From NCBI GenBank assembly GCA_035252155.1, contig DATFDL010000661.1:1-21660 (forward strand): a stretch of 21,660 bases of DNA, read 5' to 3'. A program made the position numbers and the translations under genes. This stretch comes from JAICLL01 sp035252155 (GTDB lineage: Bacteria; Planctomycetota; Planctomycetia; Pirellulales; JAICIG01). The first letter of the stretch is position 1. Each line of letters begins with the position of its first letter. The notes under the pieces were generated by a model. That model saw only the letters and a list, made by a program, of their open reading frames with translations, searched no databases and was not told the DNA's origin. This document shows, in pieces, positions 1-6,743 of this stretch.

Positions 1-92
1 TCTGTAGGGAACGGACTCCGTGCCGTTCCGCGAGGGGCGGCGCGGGGTTGGATCGCAGTTCTCGTAACGGCACGGAGTCCGTTCCCTACAGA
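1..92. repeat. Perfect 27-bp inverted repeat
   Basis: The left arm at 1-27 starts TCTGTAGGGAACGG and the right arm at 66-92 is its exact reverse complement, with a 38-base loop. Each arm also contains a smaller palindrome (AACGG...CCGTT around ACTCCGTG). The TGTAGG/CCTACA ends are shared with other elements in the window. It lies downstream of the minus-strand dehydratase and the window begins exactly at its edge, so flanking sequence on the left cannot be judged. Confidence 0.9.
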
Positions 93-122
93 CGCTCGCC
101 GACAAAATGCTTACACTGATGC

Positions 123-150
123 GTAGGGGCCGAGCGAAGCGAGTCCCACC
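123..150. repeat. Single-arm GTAGG...CCGAGCG...GAGTCCCACC repeat
   Basis: This 28-base stretch closely matches 11272-11302, which has three extra bases after GTAGGG. Both are imperfect dyads (GTGGG/GGGG...CCCAC flanking CCGAGCG...GCGAG). It lies 72 bases past the dehydratase stop codon and could form a weak hairpin. The rest of 93-221 shows nothing recognisable. Confidence 0.65.
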
Positions 151-221
151 CTTTCTCTGTATCGAGCGTTGGGACGGCGAGTTCCCTTACTGTGGTAGCA
201 ACTGCGCACTCTACGATAGGG

Positions 222-2210
222 TCAAAATCGATTACCAGCGAGCCGCTCGATGATCCGCTCGACATCGTAGACGCAGCCGCCCCAGGCGCCGCCGCTGGCG
301 GCTTGCAGCGCGGCCCATAACCGAGTGTCGGCCGGCAGCGACTCATCGGCCGAAAGATCGTCGCGCGGCGGACGCGACGCCAACACCGCCGCGCCCTCTT
401 CGGGCGTGAGCTCACGCTGGCCGTCGCCCGCAAAGTCGACGCTGCCGATCAGCCGATGTCGATCGATGACGATTCTGATGCGGTCGCCGTCGCGCAGCTT
501 GCCGATCGGTCCGCCGGCCAACGCCTCGGGGCCGACGTGGCCGATGCAGGCCCCGGTGCTCACGCCCGAAAACCGCGCGTCGGTCACCACCGCCACCTCG
601 CGGCCGAACGAAAGATGTTTCAGGGCCGAGGTGATCTGATAGATTTCTTCCATGCCCGTGCCCATCGGGCCGCGGCAGCAAAGCACCACCACGTCGCCGG
701 GCTGAATTGGCTGGCTCGTTTGACCCTTGATGGCGGCGATGGCGTCTTTCTCGCGCACGAAAACGCGGGACGGGCCGGTCTTGCGATAAACACCATCGGC
801 GTCGACCACCCGCGGGTCGATGGCCGTGCTCTTGATGACCGAGCCTTCCGGCGCGATGTTGCCGCGCGGAAAACAGACGGTGCTGGTCAGCCCGCGCTCG
901 CCGGCCCGCTCGGGCGACATGATGACCTCGTCGGGATCGACGCCGTCGCGCCGCCGCAACACCTCGCGCAATTGCGTCCGCCGCTCGCAGGTTTGCCACC
1001 AGTCGAGCACGCCGCCCAGCGTCTCGCCCGAGACGGTTCGCGCCGTCAAGTCGAGCAATCCTAGCTCGCGCAGGTGCAACATGACCTCGGGCACGCCGCC
1101 GGCCAGGAACACGCGGACAGTGGGATGTCCCACCGGCCCATTGGGTAGCACATCCACCAATCGTGGCGTGCGGCGATTCACGTCGGTCCAGTCCTCGACT
1201 GTGGGACGCCGCAGGCCGGCCGAATAGGCAATGGCGGGCACGTGCAGCAGCAAATTCGTCGAACCGCCAAACGCCGCATGTACGACCATCGCGTTGTGGA
1301 CCGAGGCGTCCGTCAAAATGTCGGCCAGCCGCGCGCCGCGTTCGACGAGCGACCAGAGCGCCTTGGCGCTGCGGCGGGCCATGTCGAGCCAGATGGGCTG
1401 GCCCGACGGCGCGAGCGCGGCGTGGGGCACGGTCATGCCCAGTGCCTCGGCGACCACTTGCGATGTGGCGGCCGTACCCAAAAACTGGCAGCCGCCGCCA
1501 GGCGACGCGCACGCCCGGCAGCTCAGCTCGGCCGCTTCTTCGAGCGTCACCTCGCCTCGCGCGAAGCGGGCGCCGAGCGATTGGATCTTGCCGGCGTCTT
1601 CGCCTTCGGCCGGCGGCAGCGTCACGCCGCCCGGCACCAACACGCACGGCAATTGGGCCGAACCGGCCAGGGCCATCATCATGGCGGGCAAACCCTTGTC
1701 GCACGTCGCCACGCCCAGCACGCCGCGCCGCGTGGGCAACGAACGGATCAACCGGCGAAATATGGTGGCCGCGTCGTTGCGATACGGCAGGCTGTCGAAC
1801 ATGCCGGTCGTGCCCTGCGTGCGGCCATCGCACGGGTCGGAGCAAAACGCGGCGAACGGCACTCCGCCGGCCTCCTTGAGCACGCGGGCGGCGGCCCGCA
1901 CGAGCATTCCCACTTCCCAATGTCCAGTGTGGTAGCCCAGGGCGATGGGCGTTCCGTCTTCGGCGCGGATCCCACCCTGCGTGCTGAGCAGCACAAACTG
2001 CGGCCCGAGCAATTCGGCGGGCGGCCAGCCCATGCCGGCGTTTTGCGTCAGGCCGAATAGATCGCCGCTGGGCCAATCGCGCAACATCTCGGCCGAGAGC
2101 GGCAGCGCCCCGCTCGGCCCCGCGGCGTTGGTCCGCACATCGAACAACGCCGGCTGGCCGCTATCGAACACTTCTGCAACCGAAAAACGCGAAGAAAGTC
2201 TGCCGCTCAT
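222..2210 (-). CDS. IlvD/Edd-family dehydratase, YjhG/YagF (D-xylonate dehydratase) type
   Basis: This 662-residue protein belongs to the Fe-S dehydratase family that includes dihydroxy-acid dehydratase, phosphogluconate dehydratase and sugar-acid dehydratases. The cluster-binding cysteines are visible: C123/C127 in FCSDPCDGRTQGTTGM, C170 in VATCDKGLPAMMMA and C242 in GGCQFLGTAAT. The GMFDSLPYRNDAA segment and a length of about 655-660 residues fit YjhG/YagF rather than IlvD (about 560). Known members dehydrate D-xylonate to 2-keto-3-deoxy-xylonate in the cytoplasm. The ATG at 2210 was chosen; a TTG codon directly precedes it and would add one residue. The SD is weak. No other sugar-acid pathway gene is nearby, so the exact substrate is inferred from family only. 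Confidence 0.9.
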   Translation of the reverse strand: MSGRLSSRFSVAEVFDSGQPALFDVRTNAAGPSGALPLSAEMLRDWPSGDLFGLTQNAGMGWPPAELLGPQFVLLSTQGGIRAEDGTPIALGYHTGHWEVGMLVRAAARVLKEAGGVPFAAFCSDPCDGRTQGTTGMFDSLPYRNDAATIFRRLIRSLPTRRGVLGVATCDKGLPAMMMALAGSAQLPCVLVPGGVTLPPAEGEDAGKIQSLGARFARGEVTLEEAAELSCRACASPGGGCQFLGTAATSQVVAEALGMTVPHAALAPSGQPIWLDMARRSAKALWSLVERGARLADILTDASVHNAMVVHAAFGGSTNLLLHVPAIAYSAGLRRPTVEDWTDVNRRTPRLVDVLPNGPVGHPTVRVFLAGGVPEVMLHLRELGLLDLTARTVSGETLGGVLDWWQTCERRTQLREVLRRRDGVDPDEVIMSPERAGERGLTSTVCFPRGNIAPEGSVIKSTAIDPRVVDADGVYRKTGPSRVFVREKDAIAAIKGQTSQPIQPGDVVVLCCRGPMGTGMEEIYQITSALKHLSFGREVAVVTDARFSGVSTGACIGHVGPEALAGGPIGKLRDGDRIRIVIDRHRLIGSVDFAGDGQRELTPEEGAAVLASRPPRDDLSADESLPADTRLWAALQAASGGAWGGCVYDVERIIERLAGNRF

Positions 2211-2404
2211 CAATGCTTTAAGCTCGGGTTCCTTGGGAATTATTACCGTTCATCATTATTGTGGCGCATCGCGGCCGTGTCGGCAACGTACTGGCACCGG
2301 TTCTTTGCGGCGTTCAAGAAAGAGCTTGCACGGTGGTTATCGCATGGTAGCTTAGCGGTCGTCTGTTGGGGGTGGGAAAGACAGAGTTTCACCAGCGACG
2401 CGCG

Positions 2405-2692
2405 ATGACCGTGATTGAATCACTTAGCGACGATTTATTGCCGATCTACCGGCTCGAGATCGGCTTTGGGAACGAGGTTGCACGAATTGACGAGCCTGCT
2501 GGACGTGCGTGTCCTCTAGCCGTCATCTTCCGCGAGCCGTTGCACGTCGATGAGATCGCGTCGGCAGTCACGTTGCCCCCGAGCGTAACCTACTGGGAAT
2601 CCCGTGATGGGCATTACCCAATGGAGGCTGGTTACGCGTGCGCAAAAACGGGGCACGCCGTCGCAGCGCCGCTGCGCGTGAAAAACTGTTAA
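2405..2692 (+). CDS. Hypothetical protein, first gene of a putative immunity-gene cluster
   Basis: This 95-residue protein starts MTVIESLSDDLLPIYRLEI and is not assigned to a family. It is soluble, with no signal peptide or membrane segment. The ATG at 2405 was preferred to an upstream in-frame TTG at 2366, although neither has a strong ribosome-binding site. The body (GNEVARIDEPAG, CPLAVIF, WESRDGHYPMEAGY) has the composition of a folded small protein and ends in a Cys. It is followed after 4 bases by the CdiI-like gene and lies in the same lower-GC segment, so it may also be an immunity-type protein. That role rests on context only; the reading frame itself is moderately secure. Confidence 0.6.
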   Translation: MTVIESLSDDLLPIYRLEIGFGNEVARIDEPAGRACPLAVIFREPLHVDEIASAVTLPPSVTYWESRDGHYPMEAGYACAKTGHAVAAPLRVKNC

Positions 2693-2696
2693 TAAC

Positions 2697-3092
2697 GTGT
2701 TGGACTCCTTTTTTCGCCCCCGCCCGACTTCGGACTTCAACATCGTACCGAGTACAAAAGCGCTTGCGACAAACCGAATGGCATACTTTGACCGGTTCCG
2801 CTCTCTGTCGAACTTCTGCGGTTTTTTTCACGAGGATTGGCCAATTGACCATTCCAACGCCGATGACGTGTTGCGGTTTTACATATCGTGGGTCACTGCG
2901 GATGATATTGTTAATACTGTTCATGATATAAATAGAATAGTTACCGAAATTAACGACGAGGAGGAACTCTACCACGTCATTGTCTTCAAACTCCACTGCA
3001 GCTATGACGCGAAATCGGATGGGTGGTCAAGCTGTCGAGAGTGGCTTGAACATGTGCGCGATGTTCTGAGTACCGCTGTCCGCAGCCGATAG
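2697..3092 (+). CDS. Contact-dependent growth inhibition immunity-like protein (CdiI_2 type)
   Basis: This protein has up to 131 residues. The central pattern FHEDWPIDHSNADDVLRFYI, then an acidic helical stretch, then the C-terminal SCREWLEHVRDVLS, matches what I recall of the CdiI_2-type immunity family (a FHQDW-like motif near the N-terminus and a xxWLxxi motif at the end). Such proteins bind and neutralise the toxic tip of a CdiA or similar polymorphic toxin in the cytoplasm. The frame opens with GTG at 2697; the internal ATG at 2778 (MAYFDRF) is an alternative start that would keep the whole domain. The DNA around 2880-2960 is distinctly AT-rich compared with the flanking genes. No toxin gene is present in the window. 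Confidence 0.75.
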   Translation: MLDSFFRPRPTSDFNIVPSTKALATNRMAYFDRFRSLSNFCGFFHEDWPIDHSNADDVLRFYISWVTADDIVNTVHDINRIVTEINDEEELYHVIVFKLHCSYDAKSDGWSSCREWLEHVRDVLSTAVRSR

Positions 3093-3116
3093 GGCCCGGG
3101 GGATAAACGGTCGTAC

Positions 3117-3120
3117 GGAG
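3117..3120 (+). promoter_or_regulatory. Ribosome-binding site GGAG for the gene at 3129
   Basis: GGAG ends 8 bases before the ATG at 3129 and supports that start over later codons. Confidence 0.6.
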
Positions 3121-3128
3121 ATGACATT

Positions 3129-3455
3129 ATGAGCACAAATGCTGCATTGGTATTTTACGGGGTACGCTTTGAAATCGACGAGAACGAGATCGAGGCGTGC
3201 GAGCGACGCTCTGATTCTCGGATCGCCGTCGCGCGACGGCATGGTTTGGCGCATTTTTTCGAGAACATGGATGAAGGGCGACGTTTCGTCTTGTTTGTCG
3301 GCGCGAGACTCGGCTGGCTTGGCCCGGAAAACTCCTCAGAGGTCCAGATCGGATCTATCGAGTTGTCGGATTTGATTAAGAAGACGGACGCCAGCTTAGC
3401 CGAAGCTGGGTTTCAAGGACCTTCGCTTTATATGCAATGGCTGCCTGGCTCTTGA
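3129..3455 (+). CDS. Hypothetical protein, third gene of the putative immunity cluster
   Basis: This 108-residue soluble protein begins MSTNAALVFYGVRFEIDENE and is not recognised as a named family. A good ribosome-binding site (GGAG, 8 bases upstream) fixes the start. The pattern is a hydrophobic strand (ALVFYGVRFEI), an acidic segment with ARRHGLAHFFEN, a second strand (FVLFVGARLGWLG) and an amphipathic C-terminal helix. Its size and position, 36 bases after the CdiI-like gene on the same strand, fit a member of an immunity-gene string. It could instead be an unrelated small protein. Codon use is less GC-biased than in the flanking genes. Confidence 0.65.
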   Translation: MSTNAALVFYGVRFEIDENEIEACERRSDSRIAVARRHGLAHFFENMDEGRRFVLFVGARLGWLGPENSSEVQIGSIELSDLIKKTDASLAEAGFQGPSLYMQWLPGS

Positions 3456-3630
3456 CCGCCGGCAGCAACGTGGGCGGATCTAGCAAATTTATCGGATGGT
3501 AGAACTCAGAGACGTTTTAGTTTCCGCACTGCTGATGCGCGCCGCGACGTCCGCACATTGCCCCAACTGCCCTAGAGCGCCACGCCGAGTTCGAGTATCC
3601 TACGCGGCCCAAAAACCATCCGTGCGTGCA

Positions 3631-3636
3631 AGGAGG
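3631..3636 (+). promoter_or_regulatory. Ribosome-binding site AGGAGG deciding the start at 3641
   Basis: A full AGGAGG lies 4 bases before the ATG at 3641. An upstream in-frame GTG at 3626 would put this motif inside the coding sequence, so the ATG is preferred. Confidence 0.75.
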
Positions 3637-3640
3637 CCGC

Positions 3641-4618
3641 ATGCCGTCGGCAAGGAAGCTGCTGCGCAAACCGCTGGCCGGGCTGGTCGTCGCCGCGGTC
3701 GCGGCCGGCTGGTTCGGTTATGGACGGCTTCCGCCCGAATTGCGGCAGCGACTGCGCCTGCCGGGCGCGGGGTCGCACCTGTCGTCGGCCCCGCCGGTGG
3801 CCCGCACGGGCAACGCCATCCGCATCGCCTCGTTCAATATCCAGGTCTTTGGCGAAAAGAAGCTGGAGAAGGCCGACGTGGCCCAACGGCTGGCCCGAAT
3901 CGTGCGCTATTTCGACGTGGTGGCGGTGCAAGAGATCCGCGCCAAGGGCCAAGACCTGCTGCCGCGGTTCATCGACCTGATCAACGCCGAGGGCGCCCAC
4001 TACGACTACGTGATCGGCCCACGGCTGGGCCGCACCAATAGCAAAGAGCAATACGCCTTTATCTATGACGCCGCCAGCCTGGAGTGCGATCGCGAGAACG
4101 TCTACACCATCGACGACCCCGACGATCTGCTGCACCGCGAGCCGCTGGTGGCCGGTTTTCGCGTGCGCGGCCCGCCGCCGGAAGAGGCATTCACGTTCAC
4201 GCTGATCGACATCCACACCGAACCCGGCAAGGCGACCGACGAACTCAACGTACTCGACGATGTCTTCCGGGCGGTGCGCAACGACGGTCGCGGCGAAGAC
4301 GACATCATCTTGCTGGGCGATCTGAACGCCGACGACCACCACCTGGGCGAACTGGGGCAGTTGCCGTACATCACGTGGGTGATTTCGGGCGTGCCCACCA
4401 ACACCCACGGCAGCAAGCTCTACGACAATATCCTGTTCGACTCGCGGCCCACGGTCGAGTATTTGGGGCAGGCGGGCGTGTTTGACCTGATGGGAGAATT
4501 TCACGTGCCAATGGAAAAGGCCTTGGAGATCTCCGATCATCTGCCGATCTGGGCCGAATTCAGCTTGCGCGAAGGCGGCGCCAAACAGTTGGCCGGGCGC
4601 GCGACGCAACGCCGGTAG
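3641..4618 (+). CDS. Membrane-anchored endonuclease/exonuclease/phosphatase (DNase I-like) family protein
   Basis: This 325-residue protein has an N-terminal signal anchor (basic MPSARKLLRK, then the hydrophobic PLAGLVVAAVAAGWFGYG). A complete EEP-fold domain follows. The metal and phosphate-site motifs of the family are visible: IASFNIQVF (N66), VAVQEIRAK (E98), LIDIHTEPG, ILLGDLNAD and the terminal ISDHLPIWAEF. The family includes DNase I, exonuclease III and sphingomyelinase-type phosphodiesterases. With the anchor the domain is expected outside the cytoplasmic membrane, so an extracytoplasmic nuclease or phosphodiesterase is likely; the substrate cannot be told. The start is set by the AGGAGG at 3631. 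It is a single-gene unit with a short hairpin just after the stop. Confidence 0.88.
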   Translation: MPSARKLLRKPLAGLVVAAVAAGWFGYGRLPPELRQRLRLPGAGSHLSSAPPVARTGNAIRIASFNIQVFGEKKLEKADVAQRLARIVRYFDVVAVQEIRAKGQDLLPRFIDLINAEGAHYDYVIGPRLGRTNSKEQYAFIYDAASLECDRENVYTIDDPDDLLHREPLVAGFRVRGPPPEEAFTFTLIDIHTEPGKATDELNVLDDVFRAVRNDGRGEDDIILLGDLNADDHHLGELGQLPYITWVISGVPTNTHGSKLYDNILFDSRPTVEYLGQAGVFDLMGEFHVPMEKALEISDHLPIWAEFSLREGGAKQLAGRATQRR

Positions 4619-4624
4619 GCCATG

Positions 4625-4652
4625 CGATCGGCGGCACGCCGCCGTCTGATCG
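4625..4652. repeat. Short hairpin after the EEP-family gene
   Basis: GGCGGC-AC-GCCGCC at 4630-4643 is flanked by CGATC and GATCG. It begins 7 bases past the stop codon at 4618. It has no T-run, so a role as an intrinsic terminator is uncertain. Confidence 0.45.
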
Positions 4653-4690
4653 GTATTGACCTTCAAAATCGGCAATTGTTGGAACCGCCA

Positions 4691-4761
4691 TGTGGCACAG
4701 CCGCCCCCGGCTGTGTCGCCGACGCCAGTCGGCGTCGCGGAACGCCACAGAGAACGTTCCC
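4691..4761. repeat. Chimeric repeat remnant (arms from two families)
   Basis: The left part at 4691-4719 (TGTGGCACAGCCGCC...) matches the arm family at 8891-8914. A small dyad follows at about 4720-4736 (CGACGCC/GGCGTCG). The right part at 4739-4761 (GGAACGCCACAGAGAACGTT...) resembles the right arm of the unrelated element at 10294-10323. Neither has its own partner arm. The 4619-4885 gap holds this remnant and hairpins, with no gene. Confidence 0.6.
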
Positions 4762-4829
4762 GATCTCGCGCCTCTCGACCGAACGCGAGAGGGCGCCAAA
4801 TCCTTGCCCTTTCCGTCGTCGCGGCGATA

Positions 4830-4887
4830 ATGAACGTAGGACGGAATTCATTCCCTTCGGGGAACCTGCGAGAGAGGCTACGTTCAT
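4830..4887 (+). promoter_or_regulatory. 10-bp inverted repeat reaching into the start codon of the LRR lipoprotein gene
   Basis: ATGAACGTAG at 4830-4839 is the exact reverse complement of CTACGTTCAT at 4878-4887. The right arm begins just after the GAGAGG ribosome-binding site (4872-4877) and covers the first two bases of the ATG at 4886. A CCC-TTC-GGG hairpin sits inside the loop. In mRNA this could mask translation initiation. The regulatory role is inferred; the dyad is directly visible. Confidence 0.5.
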
Positions 4888-5512
4888 GGACGGTCGTTCG
4901 CGACCGGCGCGCCTGGCATTTCCGTTCGCGCTGATGCTGTTGTCGATCGGCTGCCGGCCGGGGCGCACGCCCGAAGAGGCGGAAGCCATCGCGCTGGTCG
5001 AGCGGTTGGGCGGCAGGGTCAAATCTGACGACGCGCGCTCCAGCAGACCCGTGGTCGAGGTTGCCTTGGGCGGCACGCGGATTACCGATGCCGAATTGGC
5101 CCGCCTGGTGGTCTTCACGCAGTTGCAGACGCTGTCGCTCTTCGATACCGCGGTCAGCGACGAGGGCTTGGAGCATCTGGCGTCGCTCGTCAATCTACAA
5201 ACGCTCTATCTCGGACGAACGCGGATTACGGAGGCCGGCTTGCAACGGCTGGCCGTAGGTCAGGCTTTCCAGCCTGACATCCCTGGCGCCCGCGCAGAGC
5301 GTCAGGCTGGAAAGCCTGAACTACGTCCCGACGCTGGCCTCGGCAAGCTGCAAACGCTTGGGCTGAGCGACACGCCCATCAGCGACGCCAGCATCGATGT
5401 TCTCGCGCGGTTTGCCGCCCTGCGCTCGGTCAACTTGCGGCGTACGCGTGTCACCGCGGCCGGCGCGGCGAGGCTGAGGCAGTCGCGACCCGATCTGATC
5501 GTTCATTTTTGA
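4886..5512 (+). CDS. Leucine-rich-repeat lipoprotein with an in-frame palindromic insertion
   Basis: This 208-residue protein has a lipoprotein leader: basic n-region, hydrophobic FPFALMLLSIG, and a lipobox ending in C. At least four LRR units follow, of the type VTELxxLxxLxxLQTLxLxxTxIxDAGL (for example LVNLQTLYLGRTRITEAGL and LGKLQTLGLSDTPISDASI). Similar secreted LRR proteins are common in planctomycetes and probably bind proteins outside the cytoplasmic membrane; no partner is known. The ATG at 4886 follows GAGAGG by 8 bases; the open frame extends upstream to 4622 only through repeat DNA. Residues 124-147 are encoded by the palindrome at 5255-5324, and aligning the repeat units suggests about 27 extra residues between RLA and GLGKLQTL. 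The DUF1559 gene follows 26 bases later. Confidence 0.82.
   Translation: MDGRSRPARLAFPFALMLLSIGCRPGRTPEEAEAIALVERLGGRVKSDDARSSRPVVEVALGGTRITDAELARLVVFTQLQTLSLFDTAVSDEGLEHLASLVNLQTLYLGRTRITEAGLQRLAVGQAFQPDIPGARAERQAGKPELRPDAGLGKLQTLGLSDTPISDASIDVLARFAALRSVNLRRTRVTAAGAARLRQSRPDLIVHF
5255..5324. repeat. Palindromic element inside the LRR lipoprotein gene
   Basis: The 24-base arms at 5255-5278 (GTAGGTCAGGCTTTCC...) and 5301-5324 are reverse complements with one mismatch, separated by 22 bases. Each arm is itself a hairpin (TCAGGCT-TTCC-AGCCTGA). The left arm is read as VGQAFQPD; the other two frames of this arm meet TAG or TGA. A matching right half occurs at 9085-9109. Confidence 0.9.
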
Positions 5513-5538
5513 GGAATTTGAAGAAAGGAACCGATGCG

Positions 5539-6441
5539 ATGCAACGGACACACCGTCACGCGTTCACGCTCGTCGAGCTTCTGACCGTGATCGCGATCAT
5601 TGGCATTCTGGCGGCCTTATTGCTGCCGGCGGTGCAGTGGGCCCGAGCAGCCGCGCGGCTAACCTCGTGCCGCAACAATCTGAAGCAAATCGGCCTCGCC
5701 ATTCACTCATACCAGGCTTATCAAGAGGTTTATCCGCCCAGCTCGACCACGTTCGTCGAGAACGGCGTGTGGAGCGCCAACGCCACGTCGTATCCGCTGC
5801 ACAGTTGGGCGAGCCTGATCTTGCCCGAACTGGAACAGACCAACCTTCACGACCGCGTGAACTACAACGTCTCGTCGCTCGATCCCGCGAATCGCGCGGC
5901 CGCGGCGATGCGGATCGACATCTACCGCTGCCCTTCGTACAGCGGCCGCGACTATAGCGAAGAGCCGAAGTATTTGCAGTTTTCGCCGGCATTCGCCGTG
6001 CGCAATTACGTGGCGCTGGGTGCGACGACCGTCGACAAACTCTGGAAGCAACCCGACGGCGTGATCTTCAACCAGGCGCGGCTGGGCCCGCGCGACCTGA
6101 CCGACGGCTTGTCGCACACCCTGCTGATTGCCGAGACGCGCGAGCAAGACGCGGCAGTTTGGATCGACGGCAGCACCGCCTCGGTCTCGGCGTTGATCTA
6201 CGACCCGAACACGGCGAGCTTTTCCGACGCCGTCGTCTCACTGAATTACACGCCCTATTATCCCTCAGGCGGGCAGGGCATCGACTGCCTGTGGGGGCCC
6301 TCGAGCCAGCACGTCGGCGGCGCGACGCATCTCTTGGGCGACGGCTCGGTGCGTTTTTTGCAAGACACGACCGACGTGCTGATCTATACCGCCTTGACCA
6401 CTCGCGCCGGCGGCGAGGCGCGAGAAAATGCCGCGGAGTGA
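5539..6441 (+). CDS. DUF1559 domain protein with type IV pilin-like N-terminus
   Basis: This 300-residue protein starts MQRTHRHAFTLVELLTVIAI, a classical prepilin cleavage/methylation motif followed by a hydrophobic helix (GILAALLLPAVQ). The conserved CRNNLKQIGLAIHSY follows directly, and the C-terminus carries HVGGATHLLGDGSVRFL...LTTRAGGE, both typical of DUF1559. The family is strongly expanded in planctomycetes. Members are probably exported through a pseudopilin-type system, but no function is established. The ATG at 5539 is preceded by AAAGGA at 5524-5529; an upstream TTG at 5509 overlaps the LRR gene's stop and was rejected. It probably shares a transcript with the LRR gene. The length is normal for the family. 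Confidence 0.93.
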   Translation: MQRTHRHAFTLVELLTVIAIIGILAALLLPAVQWARAAARLTSCRNNLKQIGLAIHSYQAYQEVYPPSSTTFVENGVWSANATSYPLHSWASLILPELEQTNLHDRVNYNVSSLDPANRAAAAMRIDIYRCPSYSGRDYSEEPKYLQFSPAFAVRNYVALGATTVDKLWKQPDGVIFNQARLGPRDLTDGLSHTLLIAETREQDAAVWIDGSTASVSALIYDPNTASFSDAVVSLNYTPYYPSGGQGIDCLWGPSSQHVGGATHLLGDGSVRFLQDTTDVLIYTALTTRAGGEARENAAE

Positions 6442-6516
6442 GCGTGGGAGGGGTTCAGGGTTCACGACGCGAGTGGCGGCCTCGGGGGGTAATCACTGGA
6501 TAGCAGTTTCATAGCA

Positions 6517-6706
6517 GGGTGCCACGGCATCCGACGCGGCGCGGAGGGCGTTGAACTGCTGCTCGAGGGATTTCGCCGCGGCGGACGCCGTGCGGAGCGG
6601 ATCGCGGTGCTTATAACACAGAGCGGCTCGGCACGGCGTCCGTCGCGGCGGCCACGCCATTGCGCCATCCAATCACATTCTCGCCGCGACGGATGCCGTG
6701 GCACCC
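6517..6706. repeat. Composite palindromic element, copy 1 (four alternating 19-base units)
   Basis: A 19-base unit, consensus CACGGCRTCCGTCGCGGCG, occurs four times in alternating orientation: + at 6523-6541, - at 6574-6592, + at 6632-6650 and - at 6682-6700, spaced by 32, 39 and 31 bases. The outermost 25-base arms (6517-6541 and 6682-6706, starting GGGTGCCACGG) pair with one mismatch, and the inner arms (6574-6598 and 6626-6650) with two. The structure can fold as two adjacent hairpins or one nested hairpin. It fills most of the 302-base gap between the convergent DUF1559 and repeat-protein genes; a GGGTTCAGGGTTCA fragment lies at about 6454-6467. No gene is seen in the gap. Confidence 0.9.
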
Positions 6707-6743
6707 AGTTGCGATTGCGCTGGCAGCCGGAGAAAAAACTGTC

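Noticed and set aside
412..2076. Long minus-strand open frame (554 codons) inside the dehydratase gene
   Set aside because: It is a GC-rich shadow frame of the YjhG/YagF-type gene, full of Arg/Ala/Gly with no domain pattern.
222..2210. Dihydroxy-acid dehydratase IlvD of branched-chain amino acid synthesis
   Set aside because: Length and the GMFDSLPYRNDAA segment fit the sugar-acid YjhG/YagF branch better, and no ilv gene is adjacent.
3572..5176. Minus-strand 534-codon open frame opposite the EEP-family and LRR genes
   Set aside because: Composition is that of an antisense shadow in high-GC DNA; it crosses repeat debris, and the plus-strand genes have clear domains and ribosome-binding sites.
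6517..6706. CRISPR-like array of short repeats and about 32-39-base spacers
   Set aside because: Units alternate in orientation, number only four, are imperfect, and no cas gene is nearby; the second copy at 11349 has the same architecture.
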